This document shows, piece after piece, positions 45,960-61,039 of a stretch of DNA of 64,000 nucleotides. How positions within the stretch are numbered: the first letter of the stretch is position 1; every line of letters starts with the position of its first letter. Below the pieces are notes generated by a model. It had not been told where the DNA came from. It saw only the letters and a program-made list of their open reading frames with translations, and ran no database searches. The position numbers and the translations under genes were made by a program. This stretch comes from Adiantum capillus-veneris (lineage: Eukaryota > Streptophyta > Polypodiopsida > Polypodiales > Pteridaceae), in the NCBI GenBank assembly GCA_014529385.2, contig CM043958.1:149242793-149306792 (forward strand). Reading direction: 5' to 3'.

Positions 45960-46185
45960 TGTTACCATATACATTTGGTAGTGATGTGTGTGAACACACT
46001 AGGACCGCCGGGGCATTTTTTCCCTCTTTAGTAGGTTTTTCCTCCGTGAATTGTATATACGCCCATCACTCTAGGGTTATCTATCTTTCCATTGCACACT
46101 AAGTAATACACTCTCTATTGTGTGCCTTGAGCTTCCTTCATCTTCTCCAAGCTGTGTGCATTTCTCTGTAACCCTAATTCCAACA
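45960..46185 (+). repeat. Copia-1 3' LTR
   Basis: 226 bp, TGTTACCATATAC to CCAACA, followed by target duplication ATCTT. Confidence 0.95.
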
Positions 46186-46440
46186 ATCTTTCACAATTGA
46201 TATAAAATCTTCCAATCTTTTCTTAACCATACATGCTACCCCTCTTTTCCCTATTCGTTTCTTGAGATTCTTTGACCACATCAATGAATGTACATTGTAA
46301 TCCTCCAAGCCGTTAATCCTTTGTGTATCATGCTCCCAAGTTTTAGCAAGAAGTACAAAATCGGCTTTAATAGTTAGTTCATCAATGCCAACGTCCGCAT
46401 TCCATGGGTATCCATTGCAATTCCAAAAGCATATTTTCAA
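46186..46440 (-). pseudogene. LINE-B ORF2 start: endonuclease N-terminus
   Basis: Minus strand KICFWNCNGYPWNADVGIDE, FVLLAKTWEHDTQ, YNVHSLMWSKN and FISIVKD, ending at the copia-1 target site. The catalytic Glu of ETW is Lys here. Confidence 0.9.
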
Positions 46441-46637
46441 TTGTAAATGGACCTCATAGGTCGCACATCCCTATTTGCTCGAGGGACTTGCCTCCTCCTT
46501 GGGCACATTTTCTTCGTGAGAGATCTCCTTGTTTTTCTTATTCTTTTCCTCATATGCCTTGCGACGCATATTTTGTTGCTTAATAGTGCAACTTCACATA
46601 CAAAAAAATGTGTATCCCTCAAATAGAACCAACTATT
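46437..46637 (-). pseudogene. LINE-B ORF1 C-terminal part
   Basis: Minus strand SWFYLRDTHFFVCE, ALLSNKICVARHMRKR and a Lys/Arg-rich tail, matching LINE-A ORF1 from SWIYLKG with a single copy of the 18-residue unit. It is joined to 51817-52375 by removing the 150-bp-LTR element. Confidence 0.88.
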
Positions 46638-46787
46638 TGTGAGGACCGGTGAACTGACATGCTAATCTCCACCCAACCATGCCCTATATAGCCCCTGGCC
46701 TTCTAAATATAGGGACCCCCTTGAGTGCATGTCCGTCCTAGCCCTTGGCCTTGGCCCTGGCCCTTGGCCCGGACCCGGGTCCTGACA
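46638..46787 (-). repeat. 3' LTR of the 150-bp-LTR element
   Basis: 150 bp, terminal TGTGAGGACC/GTCCTGACA. An internal imperfect tandem of the hexamer CCTTGG/CCCTGG lies at 46740-46770. Confidence 0.93.
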
Positions 46788-46803
46788 TTACTCCCCCCTT
46801 TAA
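46788..46803 (-). other. Polypurine tract of the 150-bp-LTR element
   Basis: Minus strand TTTAAAGGGGGGAGTAA abuts the 3' LTR. The sequence just upstream (TCGAGGACGAAAACTCTTC) resembles the end of gypsy polyproteins (FEDENSS), a hint at gypsy ancestry. Confidence 0.8.
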
Positions 46804-51607
<4,804 letters not shown>

Positions 51608-51648
51608 CCATGGCCTCCATGCCCCCTTCTTCTTCCTCACCCTTCTCC

Positions 51649-51666
51649 ACCTTGCTCTGATACCAA
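51649..51666 (-). other. Primer-binding site of the 150-bp-LTR element
   Basis: Minus strand TTGGTATCAGAGCAAGG next to the 5' LTR; initiator Met-tRNA type. Confidence 0.93.
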
Positions 51667-51816
51667 TGTGAGGACCTGTGAACTGACATGCTAATCTCCA
51701 CCCAACCATGCCCTATATAGCCCCTAGCCTTCTAAATATAGGGACCCCCTTGACTGCATGTCCGTCCTGGCCCTTGGCCTTGGCCCTGGCCCTTGGCCTG
51801 AACCCGTGTCCTGACA
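51667..51816 (-). repeat. 5' LTR of the 150-bp-LTR element
   Basis: 150 bp. CTATATAG at 51713-51720 is a candidate TATA box. It ends at target duplication CTATT. Confidence 0.93.
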
Positions 51817-52375
51817 CTATTATCAAGGATAATCTTTCGTTTGCTCTCATCCGGTATGGTACATACAATATGCCGTTCTCCCGAGCAAGGAGCTCCTTGC
51901 TTACCCACTCCATGTGCTCCATAGACCATAAATTCGGACATGCCAAAGTGGGTTTTGAAGAAATATTCGATAACAATGGCAAGAGAAGGAGGCGTCTCTA
52001 ACTTCTCTTTGGGAATTCCATGAATAACAATATTCTTGGAACGTCGCTCCCGTTCCTTCAACTCCTCCACGTCCACATTCTCAACATTCTTTGTTTGAGA
52101 CATAGCTTGCATGAGTGAGGAATTAGGAACCACATTGTTACCACATACATCAACCCAATACTTGTTTGTGCATACATTTTTCATGTCGCATACATCTCGG
52201 CTCATGGTGTCAAATTTCTCCTCTTTCAATACATGGTCATGCTCTACTTTTCTCATGTGCTCCTTCAAAGCATTCAAGTCCACAAGAGAGCATTTACATT
52301 CCTTAACTTCCTCTTCAAGTTGCATCAAAAATGCCTTCCATAACTCTAAATATTTATGTATTTACATTAATGCAT
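51817..52375 (-). pseudogene. LINE-B ORF1, 5'-truncated part
   Basis: Minus strand KYLELWKAFLMQLEEEVKEC, ALKEHMRKVEHDHVLKEE, ERERRSKNIVIHGIPKEK, FGMSEFMVYGAHGVGKQG and KRKIILDNS. Residue by residue it parallels LINE-A ORF1 (about codons 95-270). The 5' truncation is near 52375. Confidence 0.88.
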
Positions 52376-52486
52376 AGATGGTGTTATGCTCTTCAATTGA
52401 GGTTATAGATCACCCAAATCGGAGTTCGGATGAAGAAGTTATGATCAAAACAGTGAATTGTTGTCTACTATGTCAAAAAACGGTTG

Positions 52487-52547
<61 letters not shown>

Positions 52548-52913
52548 TCGAGAGATACTATGGTTGAATGAGCAATTAAGAGAGATTACCTAGCCAAGAT
52601 TTCACATACGCCACATTCTATCATAGGATTCCCTTTGACATTATATGATAATTTTAGTGGGCCCAAGTCCAAGTGACACATGTATGGAGCATAAAGCGGG
52701 CAGGGAGATTTCTTAAAATCTCCATGGGCCTAGCAAGTGAAGGAACAAAATACTGCAATGCTCCCTCAGAGAACATCTTTGAGCATGGCAAGGTCTTGGG
52801 AGGTCTCTCTTGTGTATATAAGCTACTGACATACTTTGTGAGTAGGTGAGGAAGTGATATTGAGAATCTATACGCATGCATGTGATTACTCATAACTCAT
52901 TGGAGGTACTTGT
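52376..52913. other. (GA)n tract and unassigned sequence
   Basis: (GA)n at 52489-52540. A TATATAAG box lies at about 52815, but no gene is recognisable downstream. Otherwise nothing. Confidence 0.5.
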
Positions 52914-53108
52914 GTGAGCTAGAAAGCAATAAGTCTAGCTTTGTACATCACATTGCTCAAAAAACCAAGGTTTCTTGTAATCTTGCATACAAAAACTTGA
53001 GATACTTGAGTGAGCTAGAGAGCAACAAGTTTATCTTTCTACATCACATCATGCAAAAAAGACCAAGGTTTCCTATAGTACTGCATACAAATATTTAAAC
53101 TATTTTTA
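52914..53108 (+). repeat. 96-bp tandem duplication
   Basis: GTGAGCTAGAAAGCAATAAG (52914) recurs as GTGAGCTAGAGAGCAACAAG (53010), and the similarity continues through the ACCAAGGTTTC box and GCATACAAA. Two copies with scattered changes. Confidence 0.85.
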
Positions 53109-53260
53109 AAGTTCAATTTGAAAAGTTGAAAATATATAGCGGTCACATATTATATTATAGTCAATTTACCTCTTGAAATTTCCACATGTAGGCTTTCGAG
53201 CTTTTAGAAGTGGTACACCCACCCAACTCAAGACTAACTTTTATGCATGTGATCCCCCAA

Positions 53261-53262
<2 letters not shown>

Positions 53263-53345
<83 letters not shown>
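53263..53345. repeat. (GT)n(GA)n compound microsatellite
   Basis: (GT)n 53263-53305 then (GA)n 53306-53345. Confidence 0.95.
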
Positions 53346-53348
<3 letters not shown>

Positions 53349-53665
53349 CAAAGAAGAACACTACAAGAGATCACCCAAAGACTGATGCTTTCATTACCAA
53401 CGCTTGTGTCACCACATTGGTATGTTTGATGAAAGGTGAGTTAAAGTGAGAAGGATTCTACTTTTAGAAAAAATTTACTTGTTGACAGCGATATATCGAT
53501 GGAACGTATCGACGCTTTTATTGGCAGACATATCGACAATTATACCGATACCCAACCAAAATTAAACATCAATCAAATCTAGCCCTTTTCTTTTCAATTC
53601 TTGCTCTTGCTTGCACGCTCTCTGTTCTTCTTCTTCCCAGATCTACACCCACTTCTATTTTCATC

Positions 53666-53670
<5 letters not shown>
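53346..53670. other. No recognisable feature
   Basis: Unique-looking sequence with several ATCGA-type words (TATCGATGG, TATCGACGC, TATCGACAA) around 53490-53550; no coding signal. Confidence 0.4.
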
Positions 53671-53715
<45 letters not shown>

Positions 53716-54173
53716 ATAAATAAATAAAATTAAAAATTAAAGAGAGAAAAATAATATATGAATTAATCAAAAGAGAAAGAAAGAGCAAATAGAAAGGAAA
53801 TTAAATTAAAAGAGAGAAAAAAAAGATATATGAATTAATTAAAAGAGAAAGAAAGAGAGGATAGAAAGAAAAAAATTTGAGAGAGAGAGAGAGAACTCAA
53901 CAATAAAATAGATCAAGACATAGCAAAAAACATAGAGAGAAGACAAAAAGTAGAAAGAGAGATACTAGAGAGAGGGGAGGGAGATAGAAAGGTAGAGAGC
54001 CAAAGAGAGTTAGAGAGAAGAGAAGGGAGAGCTAGACAGTTAGAGAGAAGAGAAGGGAGAGCCAAAGAGAGTTAGAGAGAAGAGAAGGGAGAGCTAGAGA
54101 GAAAGATCAAAAGACATAGAGAGAAGATAGAAAGGTAGAGAGAGAGGGGGGGAGAATGGGAGAGATAAAGGTG

Positions 54174-54227
<54 letters not shown>

Positions 54228-54440
54228 TAGAAAGGTGGAAAGAAATCTTTTAATAGGCTTTAAAGTGAGAGAGAGAAAAGAGAGTAAGAGAAATAGAGAC
54301 AAGGAGAGAAAGATATAGAAAGAAGATAGAAACATAGAGAGAAAGAGAGTTAGAGAGAAGATATAAAGGTAGAATGTAAAAGGGAGGGGGCGAGAGATAG
54401 AGAGAGAGAGAGAGGGAGGGAGAGAGGAAGAGAGAACCAC
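53671..54440. repeat. (CT)n followed by a long GA-rich minisatellite
   Basis: (CT)n 53671-53711, then about 700 bp of purine-rich sequence built from variants of AGAGAGAAGAGAAGGGAGAGC (notably 53995-54100) and AGATAGAAAGGTAGAGAG. Strand asymmetry is extreme (almost all A and G). Confidence 0.88.
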
Positions 54441-55900
54441 TTGCCTACTTGCCATCAATAGGCCAGTGGGCAAGTCATATGCAAAATGACAGCGAGCAAG
54501 CCATTTCTAAAGTCTATTTGTGTGTCTTTCTTTAAAACACGTACCGATTTCAAATATAGCTTGTCCGCTTGCCATTTGAGCTTGTTGCTTTGCATATGGC
54601 TTAGCCAAACCATAAGTAAGCACAATGGCAAGCCATATGTGAAGTGGCAAGTAGAAATGGGTAGCAGGCAAGCCGTTTCAAAAGTCCATTTGTGTTTTTT
54701 AGGCCAAAAAACGCAAATGGATTTTAGAAAAGGCTTCTCCACTTGCCATTTTTGCTTGTCACTTTGCATACGGATTACATAAACCATCAATAGGCAAGTG
54801 GAAACGCCTATGTGAAGCAACAAGCACAAATGGCAAGCGGACAAGCGTGTTCTAAAATCCATTTGCGTTTTTAGGGCAAAATACACAAATGGACTTCAAA
54901 AACGGCTTGTCCACTTGCCATTTTTATTTTTCTCTTTACATGCAGCTTTTTCAAATCGTCAATAGGCACAATAGTAAGTTGTATGCAAAGTGGCAAGCAC
55001 AAAACGATAAGCAAGCAAGCGATTTTTGAAGTCTATGTGCGTTTTTTAAGAAAAAAATGCAAACAGACTTCTAAAACGATTTGTCCACTTACCATTTATG
55101 CTTCCACAGACTTCGATCTATTTCATATATGGCTTACCCAAACCATAAGTAGGCACAACAACAAGTTGTATGCAAAGCAACAAATGAAAATGGCTAGAGA
55201 ATAAGTTGTTTTTGCAATCCATTTACGTTTTTAAGGCAAAAACGGTGGCTTGCCCACTTTCCATTTCCACTTGGTGCTTTACATACAGCTTGCCTAAACC
55301 ATCAACATGTAGACAAGCCGTATGAAAAGCGACAAACACACATGGCAAGCAAGCGAGCAGTTTTCAAATTCCATTTGCGATTTTAGGAGAAAAATGTAAT
55401 CAAACTTTAGAAACGACTTGCCCACTTCCCATATGGGCTTGTCTCTTTTCATGTCTTTTCCAAATCATAAACAGGTACAAGGGTAACTTGTATATTGAGC
55501 GCCAAGCCAAAATGGCAAGCAAGCAAGTTGTTTCTGAAGTCTTTCCATTTTTGGAACAAAAAACGCATATGGACTTTAAAAACAGATTGTCCACTTGCTA
55601 TTTTTGCTTTCACTTTGCATACAGCTTGCCCAAATCATTAACCGGCAAGTCAAAAATCCATATGTAAAGCAGCAAGTAGAAATGGTAAGTGAGCAAGTTG
55701 TTTTTGAAGTCTGTTTGCATTTTCAGGGCAAAAAACACAAACAAACTGCAGAAAGGGCTTGCACACTTGCCATTTGGACTTGCCACTTTGCATAGAGCTT
55801 TTCCAAACCATAAATAGGCACAAGGGCAAGCAGTATGCAAAATGCCAAGCAGGCAAGCTCTTTTTGAAGTTTGTTTGCAATTTTGGGATGAAAAACACAC
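54441..55900 (+). repeat. Tandem array with period about 170 bp, nine diverged units
   Basis: The landmark TTTTGAAGTCCATTTGCGTT (or variants) recurs at about 54505, 54677, 54851, 55023, 55210, 55361, 55531, 55701 and 55861, giving steps of 172, 174, 172, 187, 151, 170, 170 and 160. Each unit also has GGCTTGTCCACTTGCCATTT and AATGGCAAGCRRGCAAGC boxes, and a hairpin such as 54686-54720 (15-bp arms CCATTTGTGTTTTTT and AAAAAACGCAAATGG). Units are strongly diverged. It ends where TNP2 coding similarity begins. Confidence 0.88.
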
Positions 55901-58139
55901 CCATGCATGTCAAAATGATTGTACCCTATTCGTAAGAAGTACAAGCATATGCAAGAATGCCCAATGTGCGGAGAAAAGCGGTACATGGACGATGTGTTAG
56001 GCAAAATGGTGCCTATAAAAGTCCTTTTGTACTTTCCCATTATTCCCAAAATAGACAATATGTTCAAGAAGAATTCAATTGCAAAGTTAATAACATGGCA
56101 TGCTAGAAATATATCCATAGATGATGTTTTACAAGTTTCAATCGACTCAGCTGCACATTGAAGCAAACATGGCCCCGTCTCCAAGGAAGAGCTGCAAAGT
56201 ATATGGCTAGGCTTGGATAGGGTTAATCCATTTCGGCATTGAAGTTCATCTTGGAGCATGTGGCCAGTCTGCCAAGTGAAATAAAACCTTCCACCATGGT
56301 TGGCTATCAAGAGGGAACACTGGAACTTATCTCTAATTGTGCCCAAGAAGTACAAAGCAAAAAACATAGATGTGTATTTGGATCCACTTGTGAAAGAGCT
56401 ATAGACATTGTGGAATGGGATTTAGGAGAAGAACTTGTTGCACGGTCGGGTTGGAAGAAGGGACTTTAAAGTGCAAGGAATTCTCATGTGGACCATGCAT
56501 GATTTGCCAAGCTATATAGAATGTTCAAGTCAGCATCATGTGCCAAATCTTAGGAACTTTTACTATGCATTTACCTTTTAAACCTAATCCATAATTCTTT
56601 TATATTTTTTCTTGATAAAGTCTATCTGTATCTTGATGTAATGCATGTACGGTGTGTGGTCCAAGCCTTGATGCTCGCTACTCAAGTGCACTTCAAAAGA
56701 TCATCTATGAAGGGCAACACAGGTATCTTCCATACAGGGCATGAGTTGCAGAGAGAGAATAGGTCTCATTGCGATCAAACACCATTAAAGGCAAGCAACT
56801 AGAAGAAGGTTTGGATAGAAAGTGTGGACAAAAATTCGGAGGGGGGGAGGGGGTGACTTTATAGAAATCTTGTATAGCACATGCGTTCAAGAGGTATTTG
56901 TAAAACCCCCTATTCTATTTTTTATGGTAGATAGAGACCCCTTATATGTAAAAATGTAAGGTATTCCTGATGGCTCCAATAAAAAAATATTCATCACTGA
57001 CTAATAGTGGAAGTATATAGTGCAAGGACACTTTAAAGAGAAGAAAGTGCTAAAGGAAAAATAAAGGAGAAGAAAAATACAAATGTACCAATGTGAAGTC
57101 AACCACCTCCTTTATATGGATACAAAAAGTCTTTTGACTTTCCACCTTCATGAATCTTTTAACTTTCCACCTTCATGAGTGTTTTGACTTCTCACCTTCA
57201 TGGGTCTTTTCATTTCCTAAACTCTCTCTTCACTTAGGCACTTGAGATGTTTTGAAAGGATTTTTTTTTCCATGATTGGGGAGACCTAATACCACTTTAC
57301 TTAATAAAAAGACCCCTTATGTACCAAAATTTTCACTTTTTCAGTTTAAAACACCCTTTTGGGTGTGTATTTTTTGTAAGTTCATAAGATAAATTAACCC
57401 CTTCTATATTTTTGAGTGAACCCTCGGAAGAAGAAAAGCCCTTGGGTATGAAGAGACTCTCCATAATCCATGATCTACCATATTGGGGAGACCTTCTTAT
57501 AAATCACTTGCTTGACCCTATGCATATGTTTAAGAATGTGGAAGATTTCTTGTGGGAAACTATGGACGGCAAAAAGGAGAGCACACGACAAAGAGATATC
57601 TTGGTAGAGCAAGGTCGCATACCAGATAGTTGTGGCCTTGAACAAAGGCAAATGGTAAAGTTAAGTTTCTAGGATGACCATCGATGATGCACAAAGCAAA
57701 AGCGCGATAGGTGAAAAAGAAAATTTAAGAGTTCAAGACTCCCTTGAGATGCATGTGTGGACTGAAAAGAACATTTACAACCTCATTGGGTTAAAGTTGC
57801 ACTATTGGCACAAGTTCTTACAATTTGTGGTGCCAATCGCTAAAAAGGTTGTCTCATAGATGAAATCAAATATGCAATTTACAAAATAAGCAACCTTATA
57901 AGGTGGATATCTTTAAAGGAGATCCAAAAGCATTCCATTGAAGAGATGTGCATGAATTCAATTGAGGTTGTGTGCATGGTAGAGGAGCACTTTCCTGCAA
58001 CTGTTTAGACGATTCAAATGCATCTTCTAGTCCATGTCATTGACAAAGTTGTAGTGGCAGGTACAATTCATAGTATGGTATTCATCACCAAGTTCTTGTT
58101 GTCTTCAGACCCCAAGATGCCTTGCCTATGGACAAACGA
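55880..58139 (+). pseudogene. TNP2-type (CACTA/En-Spm) transposase, decayed
   Basis: Pieces in TNP2 order: HACQNDC then ECPMCGEKRYMDDV and PIKVLLYFPIIPKIDNMF...ITWHA (55890-56100); NLSLIVPKKYKAKNIDVYLD (about 56320-56385); LMWTMHDLPSYIE (about 56485-56525); CTVCGPSLDARY and HRYLPYRA (about 56648-56750); IIHDLPYWGDLLINHLLDPM (about 57465); and MHLLVHVIDKVVVAGTIHS (about 58018-58075). CACTA elements use TNP2 as their transposase. Frameshifts and stops are frequent. 56850-57410 shows no similarity and may be an intron or insertion. The solo LTR at 58140 cuts the 3' end. Confidence 0.85.
56850..57410. other. Unassigned 560-bp interruption in the TNP2 relic
   Basis: AT-rich, with a run of related TTTTGACTTYCCACCTTCATG words at 57130-57210 (four imperfect copies). 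Either an intron or a small insertion; ends not defined. Confidence 0.45.
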
Positions 58140-59834
58140 TGTAATGGAAATAGCCTATGAACTTTGAGAATAGCGGAATCAGGAGAATTAAAGAGAGCAT
58201 TTTTGTGAGATTACTTTGTGACTTAGTTAACTTGGCATGTACAATACTTTTACAAGAGAGAGAGTTTAGCAAACTTGACAACAATTGAGGACCCGATTTA
58301 TGTGGAGCCGGTCCCCCCTCCAACAGGCTTTTGTATTATAGATTCTCCCATCAAGAGACACTTGGTATAATACAATCTTTGTGTTCCTTGTGTGACCTTG
58401 GTGATGTAATGAAGATGGAAAGCTTCATTCATCACGAGCATAACATAAGGCTTTGTAAAAAGCATTAACCATCCCTGGCATCAGTCCCAAGGCCTCAAAC
58501 ACCTTCGAAGGTGGAGAGAGCTACCGGGGAATGAGGGTAGGGAAGAGGAAGAAGAAACATTCCATAGGAGAAAGAAATAGCTCCTCACTTATCATCACTC
58601 TTCTTGCTAGCATACATGATAGCATAGTAATGAAGATGGAAAGCTTAAGCATTGAAGCATGGCGCTCTTGGTTGGATTTGCATTCCATAGCCAAGAGTGT
58701 TTGTGTAGGCACTCGACTTCTCAACAAGCTTGGAGAAGGAGGTGGAGTTCCTCTACTTACCAAGTGAGAATCTTTGAAAAATGAGTGTGTGAGAGGGTGT
58801 ATAACCCCAAGCACACCCCTTTGCTTGCTTTGGTCGACCCCTCCTTTTTGCACAAGCTTGAAGCTCATTGGACCCCTCTAAGGCTAGACAATCACATGCA
58901 TAATGCATTTCAAGCAACATGGGGAGTCTTAGGATAAGTGTCCTCCTTACCTCTTTGAGAGAGAGAGCTTGAAAATATCTAGATATTTGTTGAATTGAAC
59001 TAGAAGCTCATTGGACCCCTCTTTAGCCAAGCCAATAGGATTCAAGCACACCATGTGGCTAAGCATAGGGAGAGTCTGACATGTGTCCATGTGCCCCTTG
59101 AGAGAGGGGGTGCCTTTGGGTGAGTGGGAGGTTAAGTCAAAGATTCCCCTAACTTTGACGGTTTCCCCCTTCTTTGTAGGGTCTCTTTTTTACTCAAACA
59201 CCTTACCCCCCATGCATGGAAGCTTCTCAAGCACCTTCCTCATCAAGCATGACAAGCACCTTAGTCAGCAAGCACGACAAGCACCTCAAGCACCTTAGTC
59301 ACCAAGCATGACAAGAACCTCAGTTCCCACCTGAAGCATAGCCCTAGCTTGCCTTAGGTCTAAGGACTTTTAACACTAACCGTTGGAGGTCTTTAATGAA
59401 GCTAACCCTAAGGTCTTTTAAGCTCCATTAGATGCACGTTTCTCTTTGATAGACTACCTCCTTTTGGACCCGTATTGAGATGTAACCATCTCTCCTCTTG
59501 ATCCCTTGTTGAGATAATTCTAGAAGCACTTATTTCACATTGCTCTTTGGTAGACCGTCTCTTTCTGGACCCCTATTGAGATGCAACCCTTTCTCCTTTT
59601 GGTCCCCTGTTGAGATAGGTCTAGAAGCACTTATTACATATTTCTCTTTGGTAGACCATCTCCTTTTGGACCCCTATTGAGATGTAACCATCTCTCCTTT
59701 TGGCCCCCTACTTGAGATAAGTCTAGAAGCACATGTCTCTATTCTAGCTCTTGTTCCCTTTATTCTCCCACATTAAATTATCAGTTTAATATGAGAAAAT
59801 CATTTGGACTAGCTAGATATTAGATTTTATGACA
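58140..59834 (+). mobile_element. Solo LTR, copy 3
   Basis: 1,695 bp, TGTAATGGAAATAGCC to AGATTTTATGACA, flanked by a perfect target duplication AACGA (58135-58139 and 59835-59839). It matches copies 1 and 2. It contains direct repeats of a TCTTTGGTAGACCATCTCCTTTTGG-type unit at about 59450, 59550 and 59645, which copy 2 has once; this local expansion explains its extra length. Confidence 0.9.
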
Positions 59835-59839
59835 AACGA

Positions 59840-60110
59840 AGAGGATTTCAACTCAATGGGGTTATCCCTCAAGGACAAGCAGTTGCAAGAAAGATGGGGG
59901 AGGCACTGCAAGAGAAGATAATAAAGTTCTGTTACTTGAATTTTGAGCCAATGAGGAAGTGATTGGAAAGCTATTCTACAAAATGGGAAAGGATAGAGAT
60001 AGAGTAGTATGCTTGACAGAGGAAACATGCCACACAATCCAATCATTTCTAGAGCACCTTCAACCACACTATCAAAATTTCCAAGTGGGTGATGGTTGAA
60101 TGATGCAATA
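59840..60110 (+). pseudogene. Unidentified coding remnant right of solo LTR 3
   Basis: Two overlapping open pieces, GFQLNGVIPQGQAVARKMGE and, one frame over, EEVIGKLFYKMGKDRDRVVC. The first is in frame with FRPQDALPMDK on the left of the LTR. Family not recognised; it may be the 3' part of the TNP2 element or an unrelated gene. Confidence 0.4.
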
Positions 60111-60399
60111 TCCTTAGCAAAAAGAAATGGGGAAAAGGTTTCATAGGAGGAGCAAGAGTTCTAATTGGGGTGTGATTGCTAGCATGTAAGTTGGTCTTCA
60201 TTCACCTGTTAATGACCTTCATTACATAATTTATGTTGGTTGATCTTGCAGTATTACAAGTATGGAGCACTTTGGTCAAGAGGATAGCATTTTCTTTTAA
60301 AGCCTATTCACTCTAATATTGAGGTTAAGCAAAAAATTTGACTTTCTTCTAGTTTTTTTTAATGTTTATGGTTGAGATTTCTAACTATAATGAGATTGC
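60111..60399. other. No recognisable feature
   Basis: Nothing identified. Confidence 0.4.
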
Positions 60400-60560
60400 A
60401 GGGGATAGAGGGGCACAATTGTCAAGTACATGGATATCACAGCTGCTTTATGTTGATGATGTTGTGCTTATTTCAAACTCTCCAAGGGTATGCAAAGACA
60501 TCTAGATATGTGTTAAATGCTTATGCACATGAAAGTGGGCTCTCCATTACAAGGTGATTG
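60400..60560 (+). pseudogene. LINE-type reverse transcriptase fragment
   Basis: QLLYVDDVVLISNSPR (about 60440-60487) is the YxDD motif of a non-LTR RT. After a frameshift it continues LNAYAHESGLSIT, the usual next segment. It is a different LINE family from LINE-A/B (compare YADDLVLLVHT). Confidence 0.75.
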
Positions 60561-60714
60561 TACTCAATACTATAGCACATCGGACAACGCAATGGGTTAG
60601 GAGATCAGTTTAAATCTCCCACACCAATTGTGGGGCACCCTCATGTCTGGGGCATCAACGACACACTTTGGGGCACCCTGACTGGCCTCCGTCAAGGAAG
60701 AAGGGGGAAGGGGG

Positions 60715-60790
<76 letters not shown>

Positions 60791-60941
60791 ATCTCATGGA
60801 ATGAATGCTTAGAAAAGCTTGTTTTTGTGGATCAATAGTGGGTGCTCCACAAAAACAAGCTTTTCTAAGCACTGATTCATGGGATGCTCACTATTGGTGC
60901 TCCACAAAAACAAGCTTTTCTAAGCACTGATTCCATGAGAT

Positions 60942-61032
<91 letters not shown>
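60715..61032. repeat. Foldback with (GA)n and (CT)n arms
   Basis: (GA)n 60717-60789 and (CT)n 60941-61032 face each other. Between them AGCATCTCATGGAATGAATG and CTTAGAAAAGCTTGTTTTTG (60788-60828) have reverse-complement matches twice (about 60848-60895 and 60898-60941). The right arm is therefore a tandem duplicate. Confidence 0.9.
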
Positions 61033-61036
<4 letters not shown>

Positions 61037-61039
61037 AAC

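Larger units (their letters stand above)
21657..46185 (+). mobile_element. Copia-1, rearranged Ty1/copia element hosting gypsy-1
   Basis: TG...CA boundaries with target duplication ATCTT at 21652-21656 and 46186-46190. The 5' LTR (21657-21770 plus 40152-40265) is split by gypsy-1. The primer site follows at 40266, the polypurine tract at 45949-45959 and the 3' LTR at 45960-46185. Own length is about 6.1 kb. The coding part holds gag and two and a half protease-integrase copies, then an inverted RT start and RNase H; most of RT is gone, so it is not autonomous. Confidence 0.93.

Noticed and set aside
59813-60067. 84-residue minus-strand frame spanning the solo LTR 3 edge
   Set aside because: It crosses the LTR boundary and target duplication, so it cannot be an old conserved gene; it is the shadow of the plus-strand remnant.
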